The position numbers were made by a program, and so were the translations under genes. From Comamonas sp. (GTDB taxonomy: Bacteria; Pseudomonadota; Gammaproteobacteria; Burkholderiales; Burkholderiaceae_C), in NCBI GenBank assembly GCA_018384835.1, contig JAHAYB010000400.1:1-8327 (forward strand): DNA of 8,327 bases, in the 5' to 3' direction. Below the pieces are notes generated by a model. The model saw only the letters and a program-made list of their open reading frames with translations, ran no database searches and was not told the origin of the DNA. Shown piece by piece: positions 1-7,279 of the stretch (position 1 is the first letter of the stretch; every line of letters begins with the position of its first letter).

Positions 1-3000
1 TCGTCTTGCCCGCTGCCGCGCTGGGGGTAGCCGCAGCACATATAGCCAGGCGGCATCACGGTTTGCACCCCGGCGTGCCACAGCATGGCCTGGGTGGCTA
101 GGCCGACTTGGCTAAACAGGCGCTCTGAGCCACAGCCCGGGAAGTAGAACACCGACTCCGTCTCTGCCGTAGTGGTCTGCGGGTTGCGGATGATGGGGAT
201 GTAGTTCTTATCCTCCATATCCAGCAGGGCGCGGGCGGTTTTGCTGGGCAGGCCGCCGGGCAGCTTCTTGTTGACAAAGTGAATCACCTGCTCTTTGATG
301 GGCGCTTTGCCCACGCTGGCCGGTGGGCGCTGCAATTGCGCTTTGGCTAGGGGCTTGAGCACATCCACCGCCAGGCGCTGCGCTTTATAGCCCACGCCCA
401 CTACGCCGCTGCGCAGCAGTTTGATGGTTTTAGGCTCGGTGGTGTTGAGTAGCGACATCGCCAGCTTGCTGCCGGGGTTGAAGCTTTTTTTGTCCATTTT
501 GCGCAGCAGATTGCGCATGGCCATGGTGACATCGCCAAAGTCGATATTCACCGGGCAGGGGGTGAAGCATTTGTGGCACAGGGTGCAATGCTCGGCCACG
601 TCTTCAAACTCTTGCCAGTGGTGGCTGGAAATGCCTCGGCGCGTTTGCTCTTCGTACAAAAAGGCTTCCACCAGCAGCGAGGTCGCCAGAATTTTGTTAC
701 GCGGGCTGTAGAGCAGGTTTGCCCCCGGAATATGGGTATTGCACACCGGCTTGCACTTGCCGCAGCGCAGGCAGTCTTTGACTGATTCGGCAATCGCACC
801 AATGTCGGACTGGCGCATGATGAGGGATTCATAGCCCATCAGCCCAAAGCTGGGGGTGTAGGCATTGGTCAGGTCGGCGTAGCGCAATGAGCGGCGCAGT
901 TGCCTGCCGGGCTGGCCTTGCTCCAGCCCAGCGCCTAGGCTTTGCTCGGCCTGCTCTAGCAGGTCTTTATCGCGCAGCAGCTTGCCCCAGTTAAAGCGCC
1001 CATGTGGGTCAATGCGGCGCTTGTAATCAGCAAAGGGGGCGAGTTCTTCATCACTCAAGAACTCCAGCTTGGTAATGCCAATGCCGTGCTCGCCGGAAAT
1101 CACCCCGTCCAAGCTACGCGCCAGTTGCATGATGCGCGCCACTGCCTCATGCGCGGTTTGCAGCATGGCGTAGTCGTCGCTGTTGACGGGGATGTTGGTA
1201 TGCACATTGCCATCACCGGCGTGCATGTGCAGCGCCACCCATACCCGGCCTTTGAGCACGCGCTGGTGGGTGCGGTTGACCTCAGCCAGCACGTTCTGGA
1301 AGGCTTGGCCGTTGAAAATCTGCGCTAGCGGGGCTTTGAGCTGGGTTTTCCAACTGGCGCGTAGCTTATGTTCTTGCAGCTCAGGGAACAGGGTATCCAC
1401 CCCATCCAGCCAGCTTTGCCATTGGGCGCGCACCTCGGCCAGCAGGGCTTGTGCCTGGGGCACACGCTCGCCCAGCAGCTCGGCGCTGGAGATGTCTTTG
1501 GCATCTGCCGTGCGCACCAGGGGCAGGCTGGCAGGGTCTTGGGCAAACAGTGCTAACAGCGCATCGCACAGGGCGATTTTGTTGCGCAGCGATAGCTCGA
1601 TATTGATGCGCTCAATGCCGTCGGTGTATTCAGCCATGCGCTCTAGCGGAATCACCACGTCTTCATTGATTTTGAAGGCGTTGGTGTGCTTGGAGATGGC
1701 TGCCGTGCGCTTGCGGTCTAGCCAGAATTTTTTACGCGCCTCGCTACTGACGGCGATAAAACCCTCGCCACTGCGCGAGTTGGCTAGGCGCACCACTTCG
1801 CTGGTGACGCGGGCAACCTCGTCGGGGTTGTCGCCCACGATGTCGCCAATCAACACCATTTTGGGCAACTGGCCGCCGCCTTTTTGGCTCTTGGTGGCAT
1901 AGCCCACGGCTTTCAGATAGCGGTCGTCCAGATGCTCCAGCCCGGCCAGCAGCACGCCGCTTTGGCGTTGTTCGCGGAACATCAGTTCTTTGATTTCCAC
2001 AATGCTGGGCACGGCCAGCTTGGCGCTGCCAAAAAACTCCAAGCACACCGTGCGCGTGTGGCTGGGCATGCGGTGAACAATCCAGCGGGCGCTGGTAATC
2101 AGGCCGTCCGTGCCCTCTTTCTGCACACCGGGCAGGCCGCTGAGGAATTTATCCGTCACGTCCTTGCCCAGCCCGGCTTTGCGGAATTTGTGGCCGGGAA
2201 TGTCTAGCCGCTCGGTGCGAATCGGCGTTGTGCCATCGGCCTGGAAGTAATGCAGCTCAAAGCTGGCTAGCTCGGCATCGTGAATCTTGCCCAGGTTGTG
2301 GTTGATGCGCACCACCTCCAGCCACTGCCCTTCGGGCGTAACCATGCGCCAACTGGCTAGGTTGTCCAGTGCCGTGCCCCACAGCACGGCTTTTTTACCG
2401 CCCGCGTTCATGGCGATATTGCCGCCAATGCAACTGGCCTCAATCGAGGTGGGGTCCACCGCAAACACAAAACCCGCGCCCTCTGCGGTCTCGGCCACAC
2501 GCTGGGTAACTACACCGGCTTCCGTCCACACCGTGGGCACGGGGTCTGCCAGGCCGGGCAGCGCCACCATTTCTACAGCGGTAATGGCATCGAGTTTTTC
2601 GGTGTTGATGACCACGCTGCGCCAGGTCAGCGGAATCGCCCCGCCGGTGTAGCCCGTGCCGCCGCCACGGGGGATGATGGTCAGCCCCAGGGTGATGCAG
2701 CCTTGCACCAGGGCGGCCATTTCAGCCTCAGTATCAGGGGTGAGGACGACAAAGGGGTATTCCACGCGCCAATCGGTCGCGTCGGTCACGTGGCTGACGC
2801 GGGACATGCCGTCAAACTTGATGTTGTCCTTGTGCGTTAAGCGCCCCAGCACCTGGCGCACCTTGTCGCGCAACTGGCTGGCGACGGCCAGGGTGTGGGC
2901 AAACTCCTGCACGGCGCGGCTGGCGGCTTCTACCAGCTCGCCCACCCAGCCGTCGCGCTGGGCATCTTCTTGGGGCAGGCGGCGCTTTTGCACCTCGGCC

Positions 3001-3311
3001 AGGCGGTGCTCCAAGGCTTGCACCAGTTGGCCACGGCGTTTGGGGCTAAGCAGCAAATCATCCTGCAAATAGGGGTTGCGCTGCACCACCCAAATATCGC
3101 CCAGCACCTCGTACAACATGCGTGCCGAGCGCCCGGTGCGCCGCTCACTGCGCAGCAGCTCCAGCACCTGCCAGGCACGTTCGCCCAGCAGGCGCAGCAC
3201 AATTTCCTTATCGGAAAACGAGGTGTAGTTGTACGGAATTTCGCGCAAACGGACGGGCGCTGAAACATCGCCAGCAGCCAGCACAGCCTGGGGGGCAAGG
3301 GGTGCGTTCAT
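1..3311 (-). CDS. DUF3683 / FAD-linked oxidase / Fe-S dicluster oxidoreductase (2-hydroxyacid dehydrogenase-like), C-terminus cut off by window edge
   Basis: This is a probable flavin- and Fe-S-dependent dehydrogenase related to D-lactate, glycolate and D-2-hydroxyglutarate dehydrogenases (E. coli YdiJ type); the substrate cannot be read from sequence. An unbroken frame of 1103 codons runs from ATG at 3311 down to the left edge, with no stop. Roughly residues 18-150 match what I recall of DUF3683 ([12 protein letters not shown] near the N-terminus). The FAD-binding domain carries [11 protein letters not shown] at 214-224 and, further on, [10 protein letters not shown]. The FAD-oxidase C-terminal domain has HAGDGNVH at 697-704 and SGEHGIG at 739-745. 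Two [4Fe-4S] motifs follow: C847/C850/C853/C857 and C909/C912/C915/C919. The start of a cysteine-rich CCG domain shows FPGCG (C1060) and C1092-C1093-G. An in-frame TAA at 3324-3326 rules out a longer start. No good Shine-Dalgarno sequence is visible. Family members I recall are near 1280 residues, so perhaps 180-200 are missing. It is divergent from nagB. An electron-transfer role at the membrane is inferred. Confidence 0.9.
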   Translation of the reverse strand, partial: MNAPLAPQAVLAAGDVSAPVRLREIPYNYTSFSDKEIVLRLLGERAWQVLELLRSERRTGRSARMLYEVLGDIWVVQRNPYLQDDLLLSPKRRGQLVQALEHRLAEVQKRRLPQEDAQRDGWVGELVEAASRAVQEFAHTLAVASQLRDKVRQVLGRLTHKDNIKFDGMSRVSHVTDATDWRVEYPFVVLTPDTEAEMAALVQGCITLGLTIIPRGGGTGYTGGAIPLTWRSVVINTEKLDAITAVEMVALPGLADPVPTVWTEAGVVTQRVAETAEGAGFVFAVDPTSIEASCIGGNIAMNAGGKKAVLWGTALDNLASWRMVTPEGQWLEVVRINHNLGKIHDAELASFELHYFQADGTTPIRTERLDIPGHKFRKAGLGKDVTDKFLSGLPGVQKEGTDGLITSARWIVHRMPSHTRTVCLEFFGSAKLAVPSIVEIKELMFREQRQSGVLLAGLEHLDDRYLKAVGYATKSQKGGGQLPKMVLIGDIVGDNPDEVARVTSEVVRLANSRSGEGFIAVSSEARKKFWLDRKRTAAISKHTNAFKINEDVVIPLERMAEYTDGIERINIELSLRNKIALCDALLALFAQDPASLPLVRTADAKDISSAELLGERVPQAQALLAEVRAQWQSWLDGVDTLFPELQEHKLRASWKTQLKAPLAQIFNGQAFQNVLAEVNRTHQRVLKGRVWVALHMHAGDGNVHTNIPVNSDDYAMLQTAHEAVARIMQLARSLDGVISGEHGIGITKLEFLSDEELAPFADYKRRIDPHGRFNWGKLLRDKDLLEQAEQSLGAGLEQGQPGRQLRRSLRYADLTNAYTPSFGLMGYESLIMRQSDIGAIAESVKDCLRCGKCKPVCNTHIPGANLLYSPRNKILATSLLVEAFLYEEQTRRGISSHHWQEFEDVAEHCTLCHKCFTPCPVNIDFGDVTMAMRNLLRKMDKKSFNPGSKLAMSLLNTTEPKTIKLLRSGVVGVGYKAQRLAVDVLKPLAKAQLQRPPASVGKAPIKEQVIHFVNKKLPGGLPSKTARALLDMEDKNYIPIIRNPQTTTAETESVFYFPGCGSERLFSQVGLATQAMLWHAGVQTVMPPGYMCCGYPQRGSGQD

Positions 3312-3325
3312 AACAAATAGAGCTT

Positions 3326-3352
3326 AAAAAAATAGGGGGCGCTATGCGCCCC
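3326..3352 (-). terminator. Terminator-like hairpin in the 5' leader of the oxidoreductase gene
   Basis: Read on the minus strand, a perfect 7-bp stem GGGGCGC / GCGCCCC (3352-3346 and 3342-3336) with a 3-nt ATA loop is followed by CTA and seven consecutive T residues (3332-3326). This is the classic shape of a Rho-independent terminator. It lies only 14 nt upstream of the ATG at 3311 and points into the gene. The next gene upstream is divergent, so it does not end any neighbouring transcript I can identify. It could act as a leader attenuator, end a short antisense transcript from the nagB side, or be a palindromic operator. A -10-like TAAAAT sits upstream on the same strand (3379-3374) without a recognisable -35 box. 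The structure is seen; the function is inferred. Confidence 0.5.
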
Positions 3353-3400
3353 GCTTGAAAACTAACAGCCGCTATTTTAAGACAAGGGGCAACAGCTCGC

Positions 3401-3430
3401 TTGCTGCCCTGGGGTGGGCACAAATACAAT
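3401..3430 (+). promoter_or_regulatory. nagB: Candidate sigma70-type promoter for nagB
   Basis: TTGCTG (3401-3406) and TACAAT (3425-3430) are separated by 18 bp. The -10 box matches the TATAAT consensus at five of six positions; the -35 box keeps only the TTG. Transcription would start near 3437 and leave about 30 nt of leader before the ATG at 3469. This placement argues against the upstream in-frame TTG at 3355 as translation start, because that codon would lie upstream of the transcript. No operator palindrome of the NagC or NagR kind was recognised. Confidence 0.4.
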
Positions 3431-3468
3431 GTGCGGCTTACTCCGGCTCTTTATCCATTTGCCCATCT

Positions 3469-4257
3469 ATGTTTTGCATTTACCCCACCCCCAGCGCCAT
3501 TGCCCAAGACCTCAGCCACGCCTTGCTGGCCTTGATACAGCGCAAACCCCAGGCCATTTTGGGCTTGGCCACTGGCAGCACCATGGAGCCAGTTTATGCC
3601 GCTTGGCTCACCGCCATTAAAGCGCAAGGGGTAGATATTACGGGTATTACCACTTTTAATTTAGATGAATATATCGGCCTTACCGCCCAGCACCCGCAAA
3701 GCTACCACTACTACATGCGCCAGCATTTGTTTAGTGCTTTAGAGCAAATGGGCTTGCCCCCGCAACAATGCCATTTACCGGATGGCAGCATTCCGCAATT
3801 AGAATTAGCGCAAGAATGCGCCCATTACTCAGCCCATATTCAAAAATTAGGTGGCTTAGATTTTCAATTGCTGGGTATTGGCAGCAATGGCCATATTGGC
3901 TTTAATGAGCCAGGAACCCCCTGGGATAGCCGCACCCATGTGGTTGCCTTAACAGAGCGCACGCGCCAAGATAATGGCCGATTTTTTGACCAACCCGAAG
4001 AAATACCCAGCCACGCCATTACCATGGGCATGGCCGATATTTTGGAAGCCAAAACCATTGCCTTGGTAATTACCGGTGCGCATAAAGCCGAGGTGGTGGC
4101 GCAGCTTTATGCCTCCCCCCCCGATATTGCAATGCCCGCCTCGGTATTAAAAACCCATTCTGATATACGGGTCTATGTGGATGAAGCCGCTGCCAGCGCC
4201 CTGCCCGAGGCCGTGCGCCGCCGCTGCCGCCTGCCCAATTTGCACCAAGCCGCCTAA
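3469..4257 (+). CDS. nagB: Glucosamine-6-phosphate deaminase (NagB)
   Basis: This cytosolic enzyme converts glucosamine 6-phosphate to fructose 6-phosphate plus ammonia, the last step of N-acetylglucosamine catabolism. The 262-residue product fits the family length. Conserved elements are LGLATGSTMEPVY at 31-43, the FNLDEYIGL loop at 63-71 with catalytic Asp66, GIGSNGHIGFNEPGTP at 136-151 with His142 and Glu147, SRTHVV at 154-159, and TGAHKAE at 202-208. Asn140 stands where E. coli NagB has Asp141; this is normal in the Bacillus-type branch, which the rest of the protein also resembles. The frame is open up to a TTG at 3355, but ATG 3469 gives the family N-terminus and lies just downstream of a plausible promoter. 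No clear Shine-Dalgarno sequence precedes it. No nagA, kinase or transporter gene is adjacent. Codon use is AT-rich compared with the neighbours: 9 of 27 leucines are TTA. A 6-phosphogluconolactonase-like paralogue is unlikely given the intact active-site loops. Confidence 0.93.
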   Translation: MFCIYPTPSAIAQDLSHALLALIQRKPQAILGLATGSTMEPVYAAWLTAIKAQGVDITGITTFNLDEYIGLTAQHPQSYHYYMRQHLFSALEQMGLPPQQCHLPDGSIPQLELAQECAHYSAHIQKLGGLDFQLLGIGSNGHIGFNEPGTPWDSRTHVVALTERTRQDNGRFFDQPEEIPSHAITMGMADILEAKTIALVITGAHKAEVVAQLYASPPDIAMPASVLKTHSDIRVYVDEAAASALPEAVRRRCRLPNLHQAA

Positions 4258-4265
4258 GCCCTGCC

Positions 4266-4319
4266 CAGCCTAGTGCTACGCCAGCGCAGCCCAGGGAGGT
4301 AGTAGGCGGTAGGCGGCTG
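4266..4319 (+). repeat. Imperfect inverted repeat after nagB with a tandem GTAGGCG pair; possible weak terminator
   Basis: CAGCC (4266-4270) plus GCTACGCC (4275-4282) can pair with GGCGGTAGGCGGCTG (4305-4319), allowing a 4-nt bulge and two single-base bulges. The right arm contains two adjacent copies of GTAGGCG (4302-4308 and 4309-4315). The sequence after the stem, TCTTTACCCC, is only a weak T-tract. It lies 9 nt after the nagB stop and could stop nagB transcription before the efflux operon, but the stem is irregular and an alternative fold (CCCTG 4259-4263 with CAGGG 4292-4296) competes. The rest of the 128-nt gap holds nothing I can name. Confidence 0.25.
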
Positions 4320-4385
4320 TCTTTACCCCAACTTCACAAGCCTTGGGCGGGGCAGTTACCTGCTAACGGCACAATAGCCAGCGCT

Positions 4386-5906
4386 ATGCAATTTTCTTCT
4401 TCACCTTTTTTGCGCCGCTTGCCCAGGGCGGCGTTATTGATTGTGGCACTCGGCTCGCTATCGGCCTGCCACACCTTGGGCAGCACAGCGGGCACAGATG
4501 CGTTACCCGCTCTTGACCTGCCCAGCGCTTGGAGCGCTTGGGATAGGCAGCCCAACAATGCTGACAGCGCCCCTTCCCCCGCCTTTGATTTAGCGCAGTG
4601 GTGGCAAGCCTGGGGCGACCCCACGCTAACCGCGCTGGTGGAGCAATCCCTGGCGGCCAACACCAGCATTGCCAGCGCCCGCGCAGCGCTGGAGCAGTCA
4701 CGCGCCCAGTGGCAATTGCAGCAGGCCAATGCTTTGCCCAGCGTGGGCGCAAGTGCCAGCGCCAGACGCAGCCAGCAAGGCCATGACGATGCCCGCAGCA
4801 GCTACGGCGCTGGCCTGGATGCCAGTTGGGAAGTCGATTGGTGGGGCAAGCGCAGCCTGGCGATAGAGGCCAGCGCCCAAAACCTGGCCGCCAGCCAAGC
4901 CAGCCTACACACCGCGCAAGTCAGCCTGGCCGCTGAGGTGGCGCTGCAATATATCCAACTGCGCCTGACGCAAGAGCGCCTGCGCATTGCCCAGGAAAAC
5001 CTCGCCCTGCAACAAGAAACCCTGCAACTGACCGACTGGCGCGTGCAAGCCGGCTTGGCTGCTAGCCTAGACCTAGAGCAAGCCCGCCAAAGCGTCGCGC
5101 AAACCGCAGCGCAAATCCCCGCCCTGCAAACCACGCTAGCGCAAAGCCGCAACGCCTTGGCCGTATTGACCGGCCATGTGCCGCAAAACTGGACGATGGC
5201 CGGTATTGATGAGGCTAGCGCCCTGCCGCAAGCACCCCAAGGTATCACCTTGGCACTGCCTGCCGACACCCTGCGCCAGCGCCCCGATGTGCTGGCACAG
5301 CAGCACCGCGTGCAAGCCGCCTGGGCGAACCTGGCCGCGCAAGAGCGGGCGAACCTGCCCACGCTGCGCCTATCTGGCAGCCTGACCTGGAGCGCCGCCA
5401 CCCTGGGGGCGCTGACCAATGGCGCTTCCTTGGCAAAAAGCATTGGCGCTGCTTTGGCCGCCCCCCTGTTTGATGGCGGAGCCAACCGCGCCCAAATTGC
5501 CGCCCAGCAAGCCGCTGTAGAGCAAGCCCGCCAGTCCTACCGCGCTACTGTGCTCTCTGCCCTGCAAGAGGTGGAAGACGGCCTGGTGCAATGGCTGGGC
5601 GACCAAGAGCGCCTAGTGCATCTGGAGGTGGCTAGCCAAGCATCCGAGCAAACCCTGTTGTTAGCGCAGCACCGTTACGAAAGCGGGCTGGTGGACTTTC
5701 GCACCCTGGTAGAGAGCCAGCGCAGCCTGCTCTCCAGCCAAGACACCTTGGCCAGTGCCAAGGCCACTATCAGCCAGGATGTGGTGCGCCTATTCAAAGC
5801 CATGGGTGGCGGCTGGTCGCCCGATACCGATGAGCTGGGCAGCACCGAAAGTACCGGCAGTACCGGCAGCGCAGATAACGCCAACAGCAGCCATAACAAC
5901 GAATAA
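4386..5906 (+). CDS. NodT/OprM-type outer-membrane efflux lipoprotein (tripartite pump channel)
   Basis: This is the outer-membrane channel of a tripartite exporter, expected to form a TolC-like trimer spanning the outer membrane and periplasm. The 506-residue product starts with a lipoprotein signal peptide: RR at 10-11, a hydrophobic stretch at 15-25, and the lipobox LSAC with lipidated Cys28. His29 follows the cysteine, so there is no Asp +2 inner-membrane retention signal. Family landmarks are QWWQAWGDPTLTALV at 71-85, DWWGKR at 151-156, the RQRPDVLAQQHRVQAA segment at 297-312, APLFDGGANRAQI at 359-371, and LQEVEDGLV at 393-401. These are two copies of the outer-membrane factor repeat. 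The tail after residue 480 is a Ser/Thr/Gly/Asn-rich extension. It is first in the operon, 20 nt before the adaptor gene. Neither a convincing promoter nor a strong ribosome binding site is visible upstream. The substrate is unknown. Confidence 0.93.
   Translation: MQFSSSPFLRRLPRAALLIVALGSLSACHTLGSTAGTDALPALDLPSAWSAWDRQPNNADSAPSPAFDLAQWWQAWGDPTLTALVEQSLAANTSIASARAALEQSRAQWQLQQANALPSVGASASARRSQQGHDDARSSYGAGLDASWEVDWWGKRSLAIEASAQNLAASQASLHTAQVSLAAEVALQYIQLRLTQERLRIAQENLALQQETLQLTDWRVQAGLAASLDLEQARQSVAQTAAQIPALQTTLAQSRNALAVLTGHVPQNWTMAGIDEASALPQAPQGITLALPADTLRQRPDVLAQQHRVQAAWANLAAQERANLPTLRLSGSLTWSAATLGALTNGASLAKSIGAALAAPLFDGGANRAQIAAQQAAVEQARQSYRATVLSALQEVEDGLVQWLGDQERLVHLEVASQASEQTLLLAQHRYESGLVDFRTLVESQRSLLSSQDTLASAKATISQDVVRLFKAMGGGWSPDTDELGSTESTGSTGSADNANSSHNNE
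5850..5867 (+). repeat. Tandem 9-bp repeat in the 3' end of the channel gene
   Basis: AGTACCGGC occurs twice back to back (5850-5858 and 5859-5867), preceded by a diverged copy AGCACCGAA (5841-5849). The units are in frame and encode Ser-Thr-Glu, Ser-Thr-Gly, Ser-Thr-Gly in the low-complexity tail. Because the unit is a multiple of three, copy-number change would alter tail length without a frameshift. Confidence 0.75.
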
Positions 5907-5914
5907 ACGAATAA
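5899..5914 (+). repeat. Tandem 8-bp repeat across the channel stop codon
   Basis: ACGAATAA is present twice in direct succession (5899-5906 and 5907-5914). The TAA of the first copy is the stop codon of the channel gene. The second copy lies in the 20-nt gap before the adaptor start at 5927, followed by a weak GAAG (5916-5919) that may serve as its ribosome binding site. It probably arose by a small local duplication. Confidence 0.6.
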
Positions 5915-5926
5915 CGAAGCAGCACC

Positions 5927-7279
5927 ATGAACAGCAAAACCGAAACCAAAAACATTGAAGACCTGCTAGGCCACGCCGAGCGCCGCCGCTGGTGGCACAG
6001 CCCCACCTTGTGGCTGGGTGTCGTCGCGCTGGCCGTAGGGGCGGGCGGCTATAGCTGGTGGCAAAGCCAAAACACCGCCAAAGGCAAAGCCGTATATGTG
6101 ACCGAACCTCTCAAACGCGGCGATTTGGCACTAACGGTGCAGGCCAACGGTACGCTGCAACCGACGCGCACCGTCAACGTCGGCTCTGAGCTATCGGGCA
6201 CAGTGCGCCGTGTGCTGGTGGATGTGAACGACCAAGTCAAAAAAGGCCAGGTACTGGTAGAGCTGGATACCGACAAGCTCAACGCCCAGCTAGGGCGCTC
6301 GCAAGCCACGCTAGCTTCGGCGCAGGCACGGCTGGCGCAATCGCAAGCCTCGCTGCGCGAAGCCCAGGCGCAAATGCAGCGCCTGGAAGAGGTCAAGCGC
6401 ATCTCAGGCGGCAAGCTACCCTCAGCGGCAGAGCTGGACAACGGCAAAGCCGCTTTAGAGCGGGCGCAGGCCGATGTTGCCGCCAGCAAGGCCAGCGTGC
6501 AAGATGCCAAAGCCTCGCTGGTCACGACGGAAACCGACCTGTCCAAAGCCGCCATCAAATCGCCCATTGACGGCGTGATACTGACCCGCGCTGTGGACCC
6601 CGGTAATGCCGTGGCCGCCTCGCTGCAAGCCGTCACCCTGTTCACCGTGGCAGAAGATTTAACGCAACTGCGCCTGGAAGTGGCTGTGGATGAAGCCGAT
6701 GTCGGCAGCGTGCAGCAGGGGCAGAAGGCCAGCTTTACCGTTAGCGCCTACCCAGCACGGAACTACCCGGCAGAAATTACGCGGGTGGATTACGGCTCCA
6801 CCAAAACCGACAACGTGGTGACTTACGTGGCGCGTTTGGCCGTGGATAACAAAGACCTCAGCCTGCGCCCCGGCATGACGGCCTCGGCCACCATCCGCGC
6901 CACTGAGCGCAACCAGGTGCTGCTGGTTCCCAACGCTGCCCTGCGATTTACCCCGGTGGATAGCAGCGCCTCCACTCCAGCGGCCAAGCCCAGTGGCAGC
7001 GGCGGCCTGGTGGGGCAGATGATGCCCCGCCCCATGCGCCAGCGCTCTGGCGGTGCCCGCCCCGGTGGTGAAAGCGCCACTCCCGGTCAGCTACGCAGCC
7101 TGTGGGTGCTGCGCCAAGAGCCTGGGCAAAAAGAAGGCGAAGGCCAGCCCGAAATGGTGCGCGTTAAAACCGGCCTCAGCGATGGCCGCACGACCGAAAT
7201 TGAAGTGCGCGGCGATGCCCTGAAAGAAGGCGACCTGCTCATCACCGACCAGCGCAGCGCTGCTGGAGCCGGCGCATGA
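5927..7279 (+). CDS. MacA-like periplasmic adaptor (membrane fusion protein, HlyD/RND family)
   Basis: This periplasmic adaptor links the inner-membrane ABC transporter to the outer-membrane channel. The 450-residue protein has a short cytoplasmic N-terminus ending in RRRWW, one membrane anchor at about 29-45, and then a beta-barrel/lipoyl segment (VNVGSELSGTVRRVLVDVND at 83-102, followed by VKKGQVLVELD). An alanine- and glutamine-rich alpha-helical hairpin covers about 116-204. The second lipoyl half holds IKSPIDGVILTRAVDPGNAV at 210-229, and the beta-barrel domain has LRPGMTASATIRA at 313-325. A Pro/Gly/Arg/Met-rich insert at about 345-388 interrupts the region before the membrane-proximal domain; MacA relatives often vary here. 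It lies 20 nt after the channel gene, and its stop overlaps the ATPase start by 4 bp (ATGA), indicating translational coupling. MacA is the nearest named relative, judged by architecture and the MacB-type partners rather than by any substrate evidence. Confidence 0.93.
   Translation: MNSKTETKNIEDLLGHAERRRWWHSPTLWLGVVALAVGAGGYSWWQSQNTAKGKAVYVTEPLKRGDLALTVQANGTLQPTRTVNVGSELSGTVRRVLVDVNDQVKKGQVLVELDTDKLNAQLGRSQATLASAQARLAQSQASLREAQAQMQRLEEVKRISGGKLPSAAELDNGKAALERAQADVAASKASVQDAKASLVTTETDLSKAAIKSPIDGVILTRAVDPGNAVAASLQAVTLFTVAEDLTQLRLEVAVDEADVGSVQQGQKASFTVSAYPARNYPAEITRVDYGSTKTDNVVTYVARLAVDNKDLSLRPGMTASATIRATERNQVLLVPNAALRFTPVDSSASTPAAKPSGSGGLVGQMMPRPMRQRSGGARPGGESATPGQLRSLWVLRQEPGQKEGEGQPEMVRVKTGLSDGRTTEIEVRGDALKEGDLLITDQRSAAGAGA

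Noticed and set aside
1183..1902. A 239-codon open frame on the plus strand
   Set aside because: It lies antisense within the oxidoreductase frame, whose domain motifs are intact on the minus strand. Its translation is Ser/Arg/Ala-rich with no recognisable domain, typical of antisense frames in GC-rich genes.
3377..3466. A 29-residue reading frame on the minus strand (MGKWIKSRSK...) ending just upstream of the leader hairpin, as a possible leader peptide
   Set aside because: It has no run of regulatory codons, no visible Shine-Dalgarno sequence and no promoter upstream, which would have to lie inside nagB. A frame this short is expected by chance.
3355..3468. A longer NagB starting at TTG 3355 (300 residues)
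   Set aside because: The extra 38 residues do not resemble any NagB N-terminus, the candidate promoter lies inside them, and ATG 3469 gives the usual family length.
3469..4257. Asn140 in place of the E. coli catalytic Asp141 as a sign of an inactive NagB
   Set aside because: Asparagine at this position is normal in Bacillus-type NagB enzymes, and His142, Glu147 and Asp66 are all kept.
4802..5485. A 227-codon open frame on the minus strand
   Set aside because: It is a shadow of the outer-membrane channel gene, with a Cys/Arg/Ala-rich translation and no family resemblance.
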